Below are positions 1-9,290 of a stretch of 41,263 nucleotides of DNA, piece after piece; position 1 is the first letter of the stretch; each line of letters starts with the position of its first letter. The translations under genes were made by a program, and so were the position numbers. Under the pieces are notes generated by a model. That model was not told the origin of the DNA. It did not search any database and worked only from the letters and a program-made list of their open reading frames with translations. Source of the stretch: Holophagaceae bacterium (lineage in GTDB: Bacteria; Acidobacteriota; Holophagae; Holophagales; Holophagaceae); assembly GCA_025361955.1 (NCBI GenBank), contig JANYIU010000046.1, positions 1-41,263 on the forward strand, given 5' to 3'.

Positions 1-825
1 GATCTGAACCAGCGCGACACCATCGCCGTGAAGCACACGGTGTCCGGCCTGCTGAAGCTGCTCTACCCCGCCGAGGACTACCCCAAGGAAGCGGTTCGAA
101 AATGCCTGGAATACGCCCTGGAAGCCCGTCGCCGCGTGAAGGAACAGCTCAAGAAGATCGGCGGCATGGAGTTCTTCGATGTCCACTTCAGCTACCTGGA
201 CCTGGAAGCCGGGGAAGAGCGCTACATCAGCGTTCCCGAGCAGGGCGGCGGCACGCTGATCCCCGACGGCCCCATGAATCCAGGGGTGCTCCATACCGTA
301 GCCACCGGCACCAGCGGGCATTTGGGCCTGTATCGCTTGGAGACCCAGGTGACCCGAGGCTCCGGTTCCCTGAAAACCTCAGGCCTCGGCTCGAACGCCG
401 CCGGCAAGGAAGCCGTGAAGGTCGGCTTCGACTACTTCAAAGCCCACGCCAGCCATGTCAGCGCCTCCGCCAAACCCGGAGACCACGACTACCACCTGCA
501 CTTCGTGGAGCTGCACAACACCGGCCCCTCTGACGCCACTACCCTGGCATCGTTCGTAGCCCTCTGCTCCGCCATCCTCGCCAAGCCCATCCAGGCCCAG
601 ATGGTCATCCTCGGCAGCATGAGCCTGGGCGGCAGCATCATTCCCGTCGAGAACCTCGCTGAATCCCTTCAAGTCGCCTTCGATGCCGGGGCCAAGCGAA
701 TTCTTCTACCCATGTCGAGCGTCAGGGACATCCCGACCATCCCAGGGGAGCTGTTCGCCAAGTTCCAGACCGCCTTCTATGCCGATCCCCAGGACGCGGT
801 GTTCAAGGCGTTGGGGGTGCAGTGA
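1..825 (+). CDS. brxL: BREX-system Lon-like protease BrxL, C-terminal part (5' truncated by the window edge; frame open from base 1)
   Basis: The frame is open to base 1 (DLNQRDTIAVKHTVSGLLKLLYP...). The C-terminal Lon-like protease signature GSMSLGGSIIPVENLAESLQVAFDAGAKRILLPMSS is recognised as BrxL-type. Confidence 0.85.
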   Translation, partial: DLNQRDTIAVKHTVSGLLKLLYPAEDYPKEAVRKCLEYALEARRRVKEQLKKIGGMEFFDVHFSYLDLEAGEERYISVPEQGGGTLIPDGPMNPGVLHTVATGTSGHLGLYRLETQVTRGSGSLKTSGLGSNAAGKEAVKVGFDYFKAHASHVSASAKPGDHDYHLHFVELHNTGPSDATTLASFVALCSAILAKPIQAQMVILGSMSLGGSIIPVENLAESLQVAFDAGAKRILLPMSSVRDIPTIPGELFAKFQTAFYADPQDAVFKALGVQ

Positions 826-913
826 CCTTAAGCAACCGTAAGCGCTCACCTACCAGCGCTTGAGTATGAATGGTTAGGTTGTACTTTTCATTCAGGCCAG
901 TCACGCTGGATGA

Positions 914-2353
914 ATGGTGGACTTGGCGAAGCGAGTGGAGGAATTGGAAGCGCAGGTAGCGGCTCTTTTGGAGATCGTGGCGACGCTGACGACTGAGAAC
1001 CAGGAGTTGAAGCTGCGGCTGTCCCAAAATTCTCAGAACAGCTCGAAGCCACCCAGCACTGACCTGAGTAAACCGAAACGGAAGCCCCCGGTGGAACGCA
1101 GGGGCCGCAAGCCCGGTGGGCAACCAGGGCACGAGGGCAAGGCTCGCGCACTGGCGCCAACCGAGCAGGTGGACGAGGTGGTGGATCGCGATCCCGAGAC
1201 CTGTGCCATCTGCGGGGCGACGCTTCAGGAGGCACCGCGCATGGACGCGATGATCCGCCAGGTCGTTGAGACTCCGGGGTTCAAGGCTTTTGTGAAGCAG
1301 GTTCAGCTTTGGCGAAAACGGTGCCCGAAGTGCGGAGGCTTCACGCGGGGGCAGATGCCACCAGGCTCGCCGAAGGGGGCGTTCGGCCCTCGCATCCAGG
1401 CGCGTGTGGCGCTGCTCAGCGGGCGTTACCGTCTCACTCGGCGCGAGGTGCGGGCAATCACCAAGGACCTGTTCAACATCGAGATCTCGTTGGGATCCGT
1501 GCAGACCTGCTGCGAGAGCGCGAGCCAAGCCATCGAACCCGCCTGCAATGGCATCCATGCGCAGGTCAGGGCCGCGCACTCAGTGCATGCCGATGAGACG
1601 GGTTTCGGGCGCTGCGGCAAGGATCGGATGTGGCTGTGGGCGGCCTCCTCGGAAGACGCCGAAGTGTTCCGCCTCCTGCCCGGCCGAGGCGGAGATCAGG
1701 CCAGGGACCTTCTGGGGGAGGGTTTTTCCGGCAAGCTGCACCATGACCGCTGGAAACCCTACGAGCAGTTGAAGAAGGCCATCCATCAGATCTGCTGGTC
1801 CCACCTACGGCGCGATATCCAAGCCATGCTTCCCTTAGATCTCCAATAACGCATGCGTTATTGGAGGGAAACACTAGGCGAGACGGGCGTGCAAGGCGCG
1901 ATGCTGAAACTAGCCAGTGATGCGGCGTTCCATCACTGGTACGCCTTCGATGATGGCGTGATTGAGCGACCCGAACTGATCCTGAAAATGAAGCCAATCC
2001 GGGAAGAGATTGAACGGCGACTGGCAAGAATACGGGATGGCGGCGAAAAGGACTTCACGAAAAAGGCCAGAGGCACTGCAGGGGACATCCTGCGCTTGAA
2101 ACACGCCCTTTGGGTCTGCGTCGATCACGAAGGCGCCGTCCCCACAAACAACCAAGCCGAGCGGAGCATCCGAAAGGCCGTGCTGTGGAGAAAGGGTTCT
2201 TTCGGAGCCAACAGCGATGCTGGTTGTCGATTTGTCGAACGCTTCCTCACTGTCACCGGAACCGCAAGAAGACGAGGTATCACCATTCTTGAATGGCTCA
2301 CGGCAGCCCTTCAAGCCGAATTGGATGGAAAACCACTCCAATCTTTGATCTAG
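914..2353 (+). pseudogene. IS66-family transposase, interrupted in frame by TAA at 1847-1849 (ORFs 914..1849 and 1853..2353 share one frame)
   Basis: N-terminal part has SQNSQNSSKPPSTD, GRKPGGQPGHEGK, a zinc-finger-like CAICG...CPKCGG and HADETGF. The C-terminal part has VCVDHEGAVPTNNQAERSIRKAVLWRKGSFGANSDAGCRFVERFLTV. Both are typical of IS66 TnpC. Confidence 0.85.
1841..1866. repeat. Perfect 26-bp palindrome CTCCAATAACGCATGCGTTATTGGAG inside the transposase ORF, containing the premature TAA
   Basis: Direct reading: the sequence equals its own reverse complement over 26 nt. Confidence 0.97.
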
Positions 2354-2445
2354 CCAGATTTCGATTTCTTACCGGCTCGCGCTCTCCAACCACAGAGTCA
2401 GCTTGGTAGGTGAACGATTACGATTTTTGTTATCGTCCAGGGCGG

Positions 2446-3072
2446 TCAGTCGAAGTCAGTAGGTAGTTCCCTTTGCCTTTGGTGGGCAAAACAGCGCCGG
2501 ATAAGGGCCGCGCTGACTCGAGAGACGGAGAGATTGGGCAGGCTGTCCTCGGGAAAGAACTCGATCTGGCTCGTCTCCACGCTTTCCCGGGGAGACCCTC
2601 CTACGATTTCGCACAGGAAGAAGTGCTTGTAGATGTGGAACGGGTAGGGAGGCACGAGGCCCTGCTTATCACGGTCATAGACCCCCACGAGCTTGAGCGC
2701 CCGGGCACGGTAGCCGGATTCTTCGTAGATCTCCCGCACCACCGCCTCGCTGGGAGTCTCGTTGGGGTCCGCCCACCCGCCCGGCAGGGTCCACAGGCCG
2801 AAGTCGGAGATCTCCCTGACCATCAGGATCCCGCCATCCCGGATAATCGCCCCGCGCACGTCCACCTTGGGCGTGGCATAACCTAGGTCCGAGGCGTCCA
2901 GGGTAACGATCTCCTCCCGAGACAGGTTTGAATGCCGCTGCAGTATCTGGCTGGCCACTTCCCGCACCTCTTCGTACCGCTCGGTATCGAACGGGTCCCG
3001 GGAGAAATGCAATCCCGTCTGACTGATGGCCCTAAGCGATCGAACCCATTCCGGCCAGAGATCCCCCGTCAT
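2446..3072 (-). CDS. NUDIX hydrolase
   Basis: Nudix box GGWADPNETPSEAVVREIYEESGY, with an N-terminal helical extension typical of Nudix_N-type proteins. Confidence 0.9.
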   Translation of the reverse strand: MTGDLWPEWVRSLRAISQTGLHFSRDPFDTERYEEVREVASQILQRHSNLSREEIVTLDASDLGYATPKVDVRGAIIRDGGILMVREISDFGLWTLPGGWADPNETPSEAVVREIYEESGYRARALKLVGVYDRDKQGLVPPYPFHIYKHFFLCEIVGGSPRESVETSQIEFFPEDSLPNLSVSRVSAALIRRCFAHQRQRELPTDFD

Positions 3073-3231
3073 GCCTACCTCCCGCCCTCAATCCTAGAAC
3101 CCATTGCCCGGTTTTGGGGCGGGCAGGTGAGGCGCTGCCAAGCTATGGCACTCATTCGGGCATGGAAATACAACACCGTTAGGATCGAAACAGGACCTAA
3201 GATTGCCATGTCATTGATCACACACCAGAAA

Positions 3232-3280
3232 CCGTGTCACAGTTTTGCCCTTGACAGCAATCAATCCGTGTTACAGTTTC
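3232..3280 (+). promoter_or_regulatory. Candidate promoter/operator: TTGACA (3251-3256) between two direct repeats CCGTGTCACAGTTTT (3232-3246) and CCGTGTTACAGTTTC (3266-3280)
   Basis: The repeats are 13/15 identical, 34 bp apart, and lie 20-70 bp upstream of the first ORF of the SecB-like cassette. Confidence 0.45.
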
Positions 3281-3299
3281 TAACCTCGACGGGAATGCA

Positions 3300-3683
3300 G
3301 TGACCCCTCCAAAGCCGAGGCATATTCCCCGTGCAATTCCTCATCAGCATTGTCTCGATGACGCAATCGGTAGAAGAGGGTTCAAATGGGAAGTGATCAA
3401 ACAACTCTTTGAAGATTACTGGGACCTGGCTGACCCCATGAATGAGGTCAAAGGTTCTCGGTCCGAGGTGTTTCCAGACACCCGAATGGTTCTTCAATTC
3501 TCGCAAGGTTCACATTTTTACCGCATGGCCTTCGACTTGTTTCCTAATGATGTCTTTCCCGATAAGCCACCTTATCATGCAGAGATCATAACGATATTCC
3601 ATGATGGTCCAGCGCCAGCACTAAAATGCGATGTAAATGAACTGGACGGATCCTACGAACTCCCTACGGAGAACATCTCATGA
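3300..3683 (+). CDS. Hypothetical protein, first gene of a three-gene cassette (toxin candidate by position only)
   Basis: 127-aa ORF with a GTG start. Its TGA overlaps the ATG of the next ORF. No family recognised. Confidence 0.6.
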   Translation: MTPPKPRHIPRAIPHQHCLDDAIGRRGFKWEVIKQLFEDYWDLADPMNEVKGSRSEVFPDTRMVLQFSQGSHFYRMAFDLFPNDVFPDKPPYHAEIITIFHDGPAPALKCDVNELDGSYELPTENIS

Positions 3684-4126
3684 GCCCAAGGAAAATAAGC
3701 CTTCACGAACGCTTAGCTTCGGGCGAGATCAAGTTGCCAACTGAAGCTGAGGTGAAAGCTAACCCCAATTATAGTGATGGAATTGAAGCCACCCTTCGAT
3801 TCATGGAGGAAACCAGGACGGACGCCCTCTCCGCTCCGCGCAAGCCTGGCCGACCATCTAAAACTGCTGCGCGCCGTCAAACAGAAGTACGCAGTCTTCG
3901 CCTTGAAATATCGCTTTGGGGCGAGTTGGAAATTCGAGCCGACCATAAAGGTTATAGTGTGAACCGATTGATCGAAGAAGCCATTCTAGAAAAGCTTGGT
4001 TACATGGGGGCGCAGAACGACCTCTTCGATGAAATATCTTTGGATGATTACACAGCTGAGGAAACTTATAAGCAACCAAAGCAGCATTACAGCACTATTC
4101 TCACATTCCAACCGGCAGCAGCCTAA
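3680..4126 (+). CDS. Hypothetical protein with a ribbon-helix-helix-like segment (antitoxin candidate)
   Basis: The central segment EVRSLRLEISLWGELEIRADHKGYSVNRLIEEAILEKLG resembles an RHH/Arc-type DNA-binding domain. ATGA overlap with the upstream ORF. Extended C-terminal tail. Confidence 0.6.
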   Translation: MSPRKISLHERLASGEIKLPTEAEVKANPNYSDGIEATLRFMEETRTDALSAPRKPGRPSKTAARRQTEVRSLRLEISLWGELEIRADHKGYSVNRLIEEAILEKLGYMGAQNDLFDEISLDDYTAEETYKQPKQHYSTILTFQPAAA

Positions 4127-4138
4127 ATTGATCCTCAA

Positions 4139-4681
4139 ATGAAGAAATCTGAACCGAAGAACAACCCAGTTGAGAAAGCTTTGACTCCCGTCGAAGAGCC
4201 TAAACATAGCTCTGACGCCAGGGCCTTAGCCTTGCCCATCCTTCGTCACATGCACTTGGTTGACATCCACCAAGTCAAGTCAGAGGCCATTCGCCACCCA
4301 GCATTTGATAAAAAGACCAAGGGTGATAGAGGTTTGGCTATCAACCCAATGCAAAAGCTGGATGTGATCTATCATCCCGATGAACGTGGAGTAATTGCAC
4401 TTGTTTCAGTTGGAATCAAAGCAGAGCTTGGGGATGAGCCCATGTTTGAAGTTTCTGCTGTCTATCGGGCCATCTACAAAGTCAAAGGGACTTACAAGGG
4501 TGATCAGATAGAAGATCGAGCTAAGGCATTCTGCCGATCAACATCTCTGGCCCATGTTTGGTCATATTGGCGGGAATCCTTGATCTCAACCTGCATGAGA
4601 ATGGGGCTTCCACCAATCCTGGCGCCACTACTCATCGTGGGGGCCAAGCGCTCAGAAGAGATCACCCCAATCGAGGAATAA
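4139..4681 (+). CDS. SecB-like chaperone family protein
   Basis: The C-terminal half AVYRAIYKVKGT...AKAFCRSTSLAHVWSYWRESLISTCMRMGLPPILAPLLIV parallels the SecB pattern [35 protein letters not shown]. Confidence 0.65.
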   Translation: MKKSEPKNNPVEKALTPVEEPKHSSDARALALPILRHMHLVDIHQVKSEAIRHPAFDKKTKGDRGLAINPMQKLDVIYHPDERGVIALVSVGIKAELGDEPMFEVSAVYRAIYKVKGTYKGDQIEDRAKAFCRSTSLAHVWSYWRESLISTCMRMGLPPILAPLLIVGAKRSEEITPIEE

Positions 4682-4699
4682 CATTCATCAATAGGATCC

Positions 4700-4909
4700 T
4701 CAGCACTCGGAGCCTGGCCACACTTGCGGGGGATTCGACGGGTGGAGCTGAATTCTGGGCATCGAACGGAATGGCCTGCAACAAGAAGAAAGGACAGACC
4801 AATCCATTGATTTGCCAGCGAGGAAACAAACCCTCACGACCGAAAGGCAAACATGCGCCTCGTCCGAGATGACGGTACCGCAGTGTTGGCAAAACATGTG
4901 AACCTCCAT
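4700..4909 (-). pseudogene. Possible remnant of a zinc-ribbon protein
   Basis: N-terminus MFCQHCGTVISDEAHVCLS resembles zinc-ribbon openings (MFCxxCGxxIxDxAxxCxxCG). The second CxxC is disrupted and the remainder is unrecognisable. Confidence 0.3.
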
Positions 4910-4987
4910 GGAAGGATTGCTTTACTAATCGGAGGCCACATGAGCGACAATAAGTGTCGCCACTAAACGCCATCCGAGATTTGCGCC

Positions 4988-6835
4988 ATGCCGATCCTAC
5001 ACCCCGATCCCGCCCGCATCCCGCCCCACCTCTTCAGTGAGCAGGAGGTGCTGAACGCCCTGCGCACCCTGCCGCCGGAGGCCCATGTCTTTGTGCGCCT
5101 TCGACTGCTGGACGCTGAGACGAACCGGGACCGGGAGTTGGACTTCCTGGTCGTCCATCCGGAGTTGGGGCTGGTAATCGTGGAAGTAAAGGGGCGCGGT
5201 GTGGAACCCCGAGGTGATCACTGGGTCCGTCGGAATCCTGAAGGGCGTGAGGAACGACTGGAAGAAACGCCTGGAGAACAGCTCCTGGCCCAGCAGTATG
5301 CCCTGCTGCGCTGCTTGAAGGATGCGGGCCTAGGTTTCATCCCCCAAATTACGCGAGTGCTGGCCCTCCCGGCCCTTCCGCTGCGTGAGGATCAAGGGCT
5401 TGGGTCTGATCTTCCCGCATGCCGGATCCTAAGCCGCGAGAAACTACGGCATGCTTTCCTGGCTCTGCGCGAGGCCGTGACGGGTGGAACGCCTTGGGAG
5501 AGCTGGCGACGGACACCCGATTCGAAGCACTATGAGGTCCGGCCGGAGGGTCTCCGCCAGCTTCTGGGAGCAATGATTCCACAGCTCCTTCCACCCCCCG
5601 CCTTGGCTGAACTGCTGCAAACCGAGGGGCGGCTCCAGGACTTCACCTCCGCCACCCTGTTGGCTCATCTGGCCCAGAACTTCAGCCAGGGACGCTACCA
5701 CCTCCACGGGGGACCGGGTTCGGGCAAGTCGCTCTTGGGTCGGCAGGTCACGCGCCTGTGGACGGCGGAAGGCCGTCGGGTGCTGGTGCTGGCCTTCAAC
5801 CGCGCCCTCACCTACGCCACTCAGTGCGCCCTGGACGACCTCATTCGGGAGGATCGGGTGCTGGTGAGCACCTATCACGATCTGGCTGTGAACCTCCTGG
5901 GTGAAGCGGGGCGGTTGCCTCTGCGCGAGAATCTCTCACACTTCTTCAACCAGGAGGTTCCTGAAGCCCTGCGTGCCCTGCTTACTGATTCCGAACATCG
6001 CCCCCCACCGTGTTGGGACGCCCTGGTGGTGGATGAGGCTCAGGATCTGGATCCGTCCTGGGTGAAGCCCCTGTTGGCGCTACTGCGCCACCCAGAACGA
6101 GATCCCGTGCTGCTGCTGGAGGATCCTGCCCAGAGCCTCTACCGCGAAGCCCGCCACGAACTGGGACAACCTTGGCGCTTGGACTTGAGCCTGCGCATGC
6201 ATCCCGCCATTCGGCGCATGGCATGTCTCGCCTTCCCCGCGTGCGGTTGGGAGACGCCGGGTGAGGTTCCGGAGGACGATGTCGTCCGTCAGCAGCGCAG
6301 CAGCCCGGAAACCTGGAAGCAGGATTTAGTGGCCCGCCTGGAAGCTCTGGCCAAGGACGGCCTGCAGCCAAGCCAGGTGCTTATCCTCGCGCCCCACCGC
6401 CCCGAGACCCTGGGATTGAAGGATGGCCAGCTTCTCGGCCCCTGGCGCTTGAACACGGTTGCTGACTGGTGGGAAGACGAGAAGGCCAACCACGTCCGCG
6501 TCGGGACAGTGTATGCCTTCAAGGGATTGGAAGCAGACGCCGTGATCTATCTCGCGCCCGCCTACCGGCACACTGATGCTGCACGCCTAGCCTACACCGC
6601 CTATTCCCGAGCCAGACATCGGCTGATCGTGCTGGAGAAAGCCATCCCGCAACCCAAACGACCCATGGTTCTTGGAATCACGACCCCGAAACAACCCATC
6701 CCAATTCCAGTGCCTCAAGTAAAAACCTTCAGCGAAGGCCAACGTCAGGCGCTGATGAGCGCTCTCACCGCCGCGAATGACTGGAAGGTCTGCCCGAAGA
6801 AATCGATACCTTGTCTTGTGAAGGAGACACCATGA
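4988..6835 (+). CDS. NERD-domain protein with UvrD/Rep-like helicase domain
   Basis: N-terminal NERD-like nuclease segment RELDFLVVHPELGLVIVEVKGRGVE. Walker A GGPGSGKSLLGRQ, Walker B VVDEAQDLDPSW, and C-terminal VGTVYAFKGLEADAVIYLAP...AYTAYSRARHRLIVL. Confidence 0.88.
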   Translation: MPILHPDPARIPPHLFSEQEVLNALRTLPPEAHVFVRLRLLDAETNRDRELDFLVVHPELGLVIVEVKGRGVEPRGDHWVRRNPEGREERLEETPGEQLLAQQYALLRCLKDAGLGFIPQITRVLALPALPLREDQGLGSDLPACRILSREKLRHAFLALREAVTGGTPWESWRRTPDSKHYEVRPEGLRQLLGAMIPQLLPPPALAELLQTEGRLQDFTSATLLAHLAQNFSQGRYHLHGGPGSGKSLLGRQVTRLWTAEGRRVLVLAFNRALTYATQCALDDLIREDRVLVSTYHDLAVNLLGEAGRLPLRENLSHFFNQEVPEALRALLTDSEHRPPPCWDALVVDEAQDLDPSWVKPLLALLRHPERDPVLLLEDPAQSLYREARHELGQPWRLDLSLRMHPAIRRMACLAFPACGWETPGEVPEDDVVRQQRSSPETWKQDLVARLEALAKDGLQPSQVLILAPHRPETLGLKDGQLLGPWRLNTVADWWEDEKANHVRVGTVYAFKGLEADAVIYLAPAYRHTDAARLAYTAYSRARHRLIVLEKAIPQPKRPMVLGITTPKQPIPIPVPQVKTFSEGQRQALMSALTAANDWKVCPKKSIPCLVKETP

Positions 6836-7869
6836 GTCCACGCTCCATCGCGGTCATTCAGACCAAAGGGCTTGTTGACCAAGATCGAATACGCGAGGCG
6901 TTGCGAATAATCCGAGAGTCCGGTCCGCAAGGCACCACCCGGGAAGATCTCCGTGAAGGTCTCGGGGATGTCAGCCTCCGGACCGTGGACCGGGCCTTGG
7001 CCTTGCTGGAAGAGCAGGGCGCGCAGATCGAGCGCAACCGCAAAGGCTGGCCCTCGATCCTCCACTTCGTCCTAAAAAAAGGGCCAACGTGGGATGAGCA
7101 TATCTCCAGTGAGGCCCGTCTCGCTCTTCAATTGGCGGGGCTTTCCCTCGCCCAGAGCGGCACCCTGCTCTGGCAGGACAAGCTGACAGTCATCGAGTCC
7201 ATGGCTACGGGGAAGATGTCCACCAAGGATCGCAAGCTCTTCGACCAGCTCAAGAATGCGGTACATATCCAAGGCGGAGTGGACGATCCCGTGGACCCTG
7301 TGCAGGGAAATGACGTCCTGGAACCCATCCTCCGCGGCCTGGATGGCCCCAAGGAACTCGAGATCAACTACCAGTCCGCCGAGTCTGACAAGGCCGTGAT
7401 CTACACGGTCGTCCCCTATGCGCTGTCCCACGATCTTTTCTCGGGCGGGAGCTTCCTTCTTGTCTGGGAGCCCTCTCGCCAGATCCCGCTCCACCTTCGC
7501 TTGAACCGCATCAACTCCGTCAAGGTGAGGCGTAATTCAGCCATCCCACAGAAGGATGTGATGGATAGCGCCGCTCGCTACCAGATCGGCGGTTGGATGA
7601 GCGCGAAGCCTCCCTTTCAGGTGGAAGCCCGCATCAAGGGCGCCCACTGGATCCGGGCCTTCCAAGAAGCCCCTCCTGCCCTCCCAGACTTCGAATCCGA
7701 CCCCACCAAGGGCGGGCAGGCAGCCCGTGTCCGCTTCAAGGCTAATCATGAATTGGGAGCCCTTCGATGGCTCCTGCAATTCGGAAAGAGTGCCGAAGTA
7801 ATGGAGCCCGACTGGCTGAGAGAGAAGATCCATCAACAATTGAAGGAGGCGGCTGAACAATACGCTTGA
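6832..7869 (+). CDS. WYL-domain transcriptional regulator
   Basis: N-terminal HTH (REDLREGLGDVSLRTVDRALALLEEQG), WYL-type middle, and C-terminal WCX-like ELGALRWLLQFGKSAEVMEPDWLREKIHQQLKEAAEQYA. The AAGGAG ribosome-binding site supports ATG 6832 over the upstream TTG. ATGA overlap with the helicase. Confidence 0.82.
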   Translation: MSPRSIAVIQTKGLVDQDRIREALRIIRESGPQGTTREDLREGLGDVSLRTVDRALALLEEQGAQIERNRKGWPSILHFVLKKGPTWDEHISSEARLALQLAGLSLAQSGTLLWQDKLTVIESMATGKMSTKDRKLFDQLKNAVHIQGGVDDPVDPVQGNDVLEPILRGLDGPKELEINYQSAESDKAVIYTVVPYALSHDLFSGGSFLLVWEPSRQIPLHLRLNRINSVKVRRNSAIPQKDVMDSAARYQIGGWMSAKPPFQVEARIKGAHWIRAFQEAPPALPDFESDPTKGGQAARVRFKANHELGALRWLLQFGKSAEVMEPDWLREKIHQQLKEAAEQYA

Positions 7870-8440
7870 TAGCCCTCTTGAAGGGAACTGTCGCTACCTG
7901 GCCAGAGCTCAAACCAAGGGCTCAACACCCGCGCAATCATAGAAAACGTCATGGGATGCCGCACATTGTGCCCCATGCCGTAAAGACTTTCGAATCATTT
8001 CAAGAACCCATCATCCAACAACCAGGCCAAGACGCTTCTCCACTTTGCCCATGGGGTCTTCTTATCTCACCTACTTGGATTCTTCTCCATCGCCAGGATC
8101 GATCCCAGCAAGGACGCTAGGGGCCATGGCTAGGGAAGGGAAAAGATCCGTCCCCTCCTGTTTCATAAGTGGTCAGTCATTGTCCAGTTGGGTGTCTGAA
8201 ACGTGATGCACTCACATGGAGGCATCAATGGGTTCACGAAACTTAGCATTCCTTCCGCTCTTGGCTCTTGGCATGGCCTGCGTGAGGCCAACCATCACCG
8301 CCGTGAATGCCCCAGTCCCAGAATGACCGGATGAAGGACAGTGCGGCCTGAACGATCCATACCCCACAACACGCATCACGAACGGTCTGGCTCAACCTTT
8401 TCATGAAAACGGACAAACACTTCAATCGAAGGTTAGGCTT

Positions 8441-9004
8441 ATGTGCATGACGTTTTCTCGTGTGAGGACAATTAGCATTGCATTATTGCTGGTCGCGTCG
8501 GCTCCCATGATCGCAGCGGGTAGAGCCTTGTATCCGCATAGAACGGCCTTTCAGGGAGCCCCTTTACCGTCCACTCTTCTTGAGGGCAAAGTTGTAGGAA
8601 TCCAGGACGGGGACACCATCACTCTCTTGGATCCACTCAACCATCCCTATCGCATCCGCCTTCTGGGCATCGACGCTCCAGAGAAGAATCAGCCCTTTGG
8701 AAAGGTGGCCAAGCAGGTGCTCTCGGATCGGATCTTCGGGAAGCAGGTCCAGGTCATGACCAAGGGGCGGGACCGCTATGGACGGACCCTGGGCAAGGTC
8801 CTTCTGGATGGGAGGGACATCAACATGGAGATGGTTCGCCATGGACTTGCCTGGTTCTACAAGCACTATGCAGAGACCCAGTTCCGAGGGGACGCTGCCC
8901 GTTACGCCGATGCGGAAACTGCGGCCCGGAAAGAACGGGACGGGTTGTGGGCCTATCCGGACCCTGTTGAGCCCTGGGTGTGGAGGAAGTCCCGTCAAAG
9001 ATGA
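8441..9004 (+). CDS. Thermonuclease (SNase-like) family protein with signal peptide
   Basis: Hydrophobic N-terminus SIALLLVASAPMIAAG. SNase motifs VVGIQDGDTITLLD, YRIRLLGIDAPEK, DRYGRTLGKVLLDGRDINMEMVRHGLAWFY. Confidence 0.9.
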   Translation: MCMTFSRVRTISIALLLVASAPMIAAGRALYPHRTAFQGAPLPSTLLEGKVVGIQDGDTITLLDPLNHPYRIRLLGIDAPEKNQPFGKVAKQVLSDRIFGKQVQVMTKGRDRYGRTLGKVLLDGRDINMEMVRHGLAWFYKHYAETQFRGDAARYADAETAARKERDGLWAYPDPVEPWVWRKSRQR

Positions 9005-9290
9005 AACCGCTGCTTGCACCTGCAAGCCATTCCCCCCTTCATAGGCCAGAAGAGCCATCTGGTTCAAAGCCACGATGGCCAGCTCATGTCATGACCCATC
9101 CTAAGTTAATGGAGCGAACCATGATTTCGTGTCTGTTCCGACTGATGGCACTCACGAACCGCCCTACGAACGCAGGAAGGACGGAAATAATAGGTAGTGT
9201 TATCAACTTTTCAGTGCACTTCGCATTGAGAAGTCAGCAAACGTCTGAACGCGTCAATAAATGTCCATGAGAATCCCCTAGAGTGGAGGC

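Larger units (their letters stand above)
838..2421 (+). mobile_element. IS66-family insertion sequence (single tnpC-type ORF), decayed
   Basis: Terminal inverted repeats start with GTAA: left GTAAGCGCTCACCTACCA (838-855) against the reverse complement of the right end GTAATCGTTCACCTACCA (2404-2421), 16/18 identical. They enclose an IS66 transposase. No matching 8-bp target duplication is visible (aagcaacc versus gatttttg). Confidence 0.8.

Noticed and set aside
803-1579. 258-aa minus-strand ORF across the IS66 left end
   Set aside because: Opposite the transposase; no recognisable protein features.
7866-8120. 84-aa ORF after the WYL gene
   Set aside because: No ribosome-binding site or motif; probably chance.
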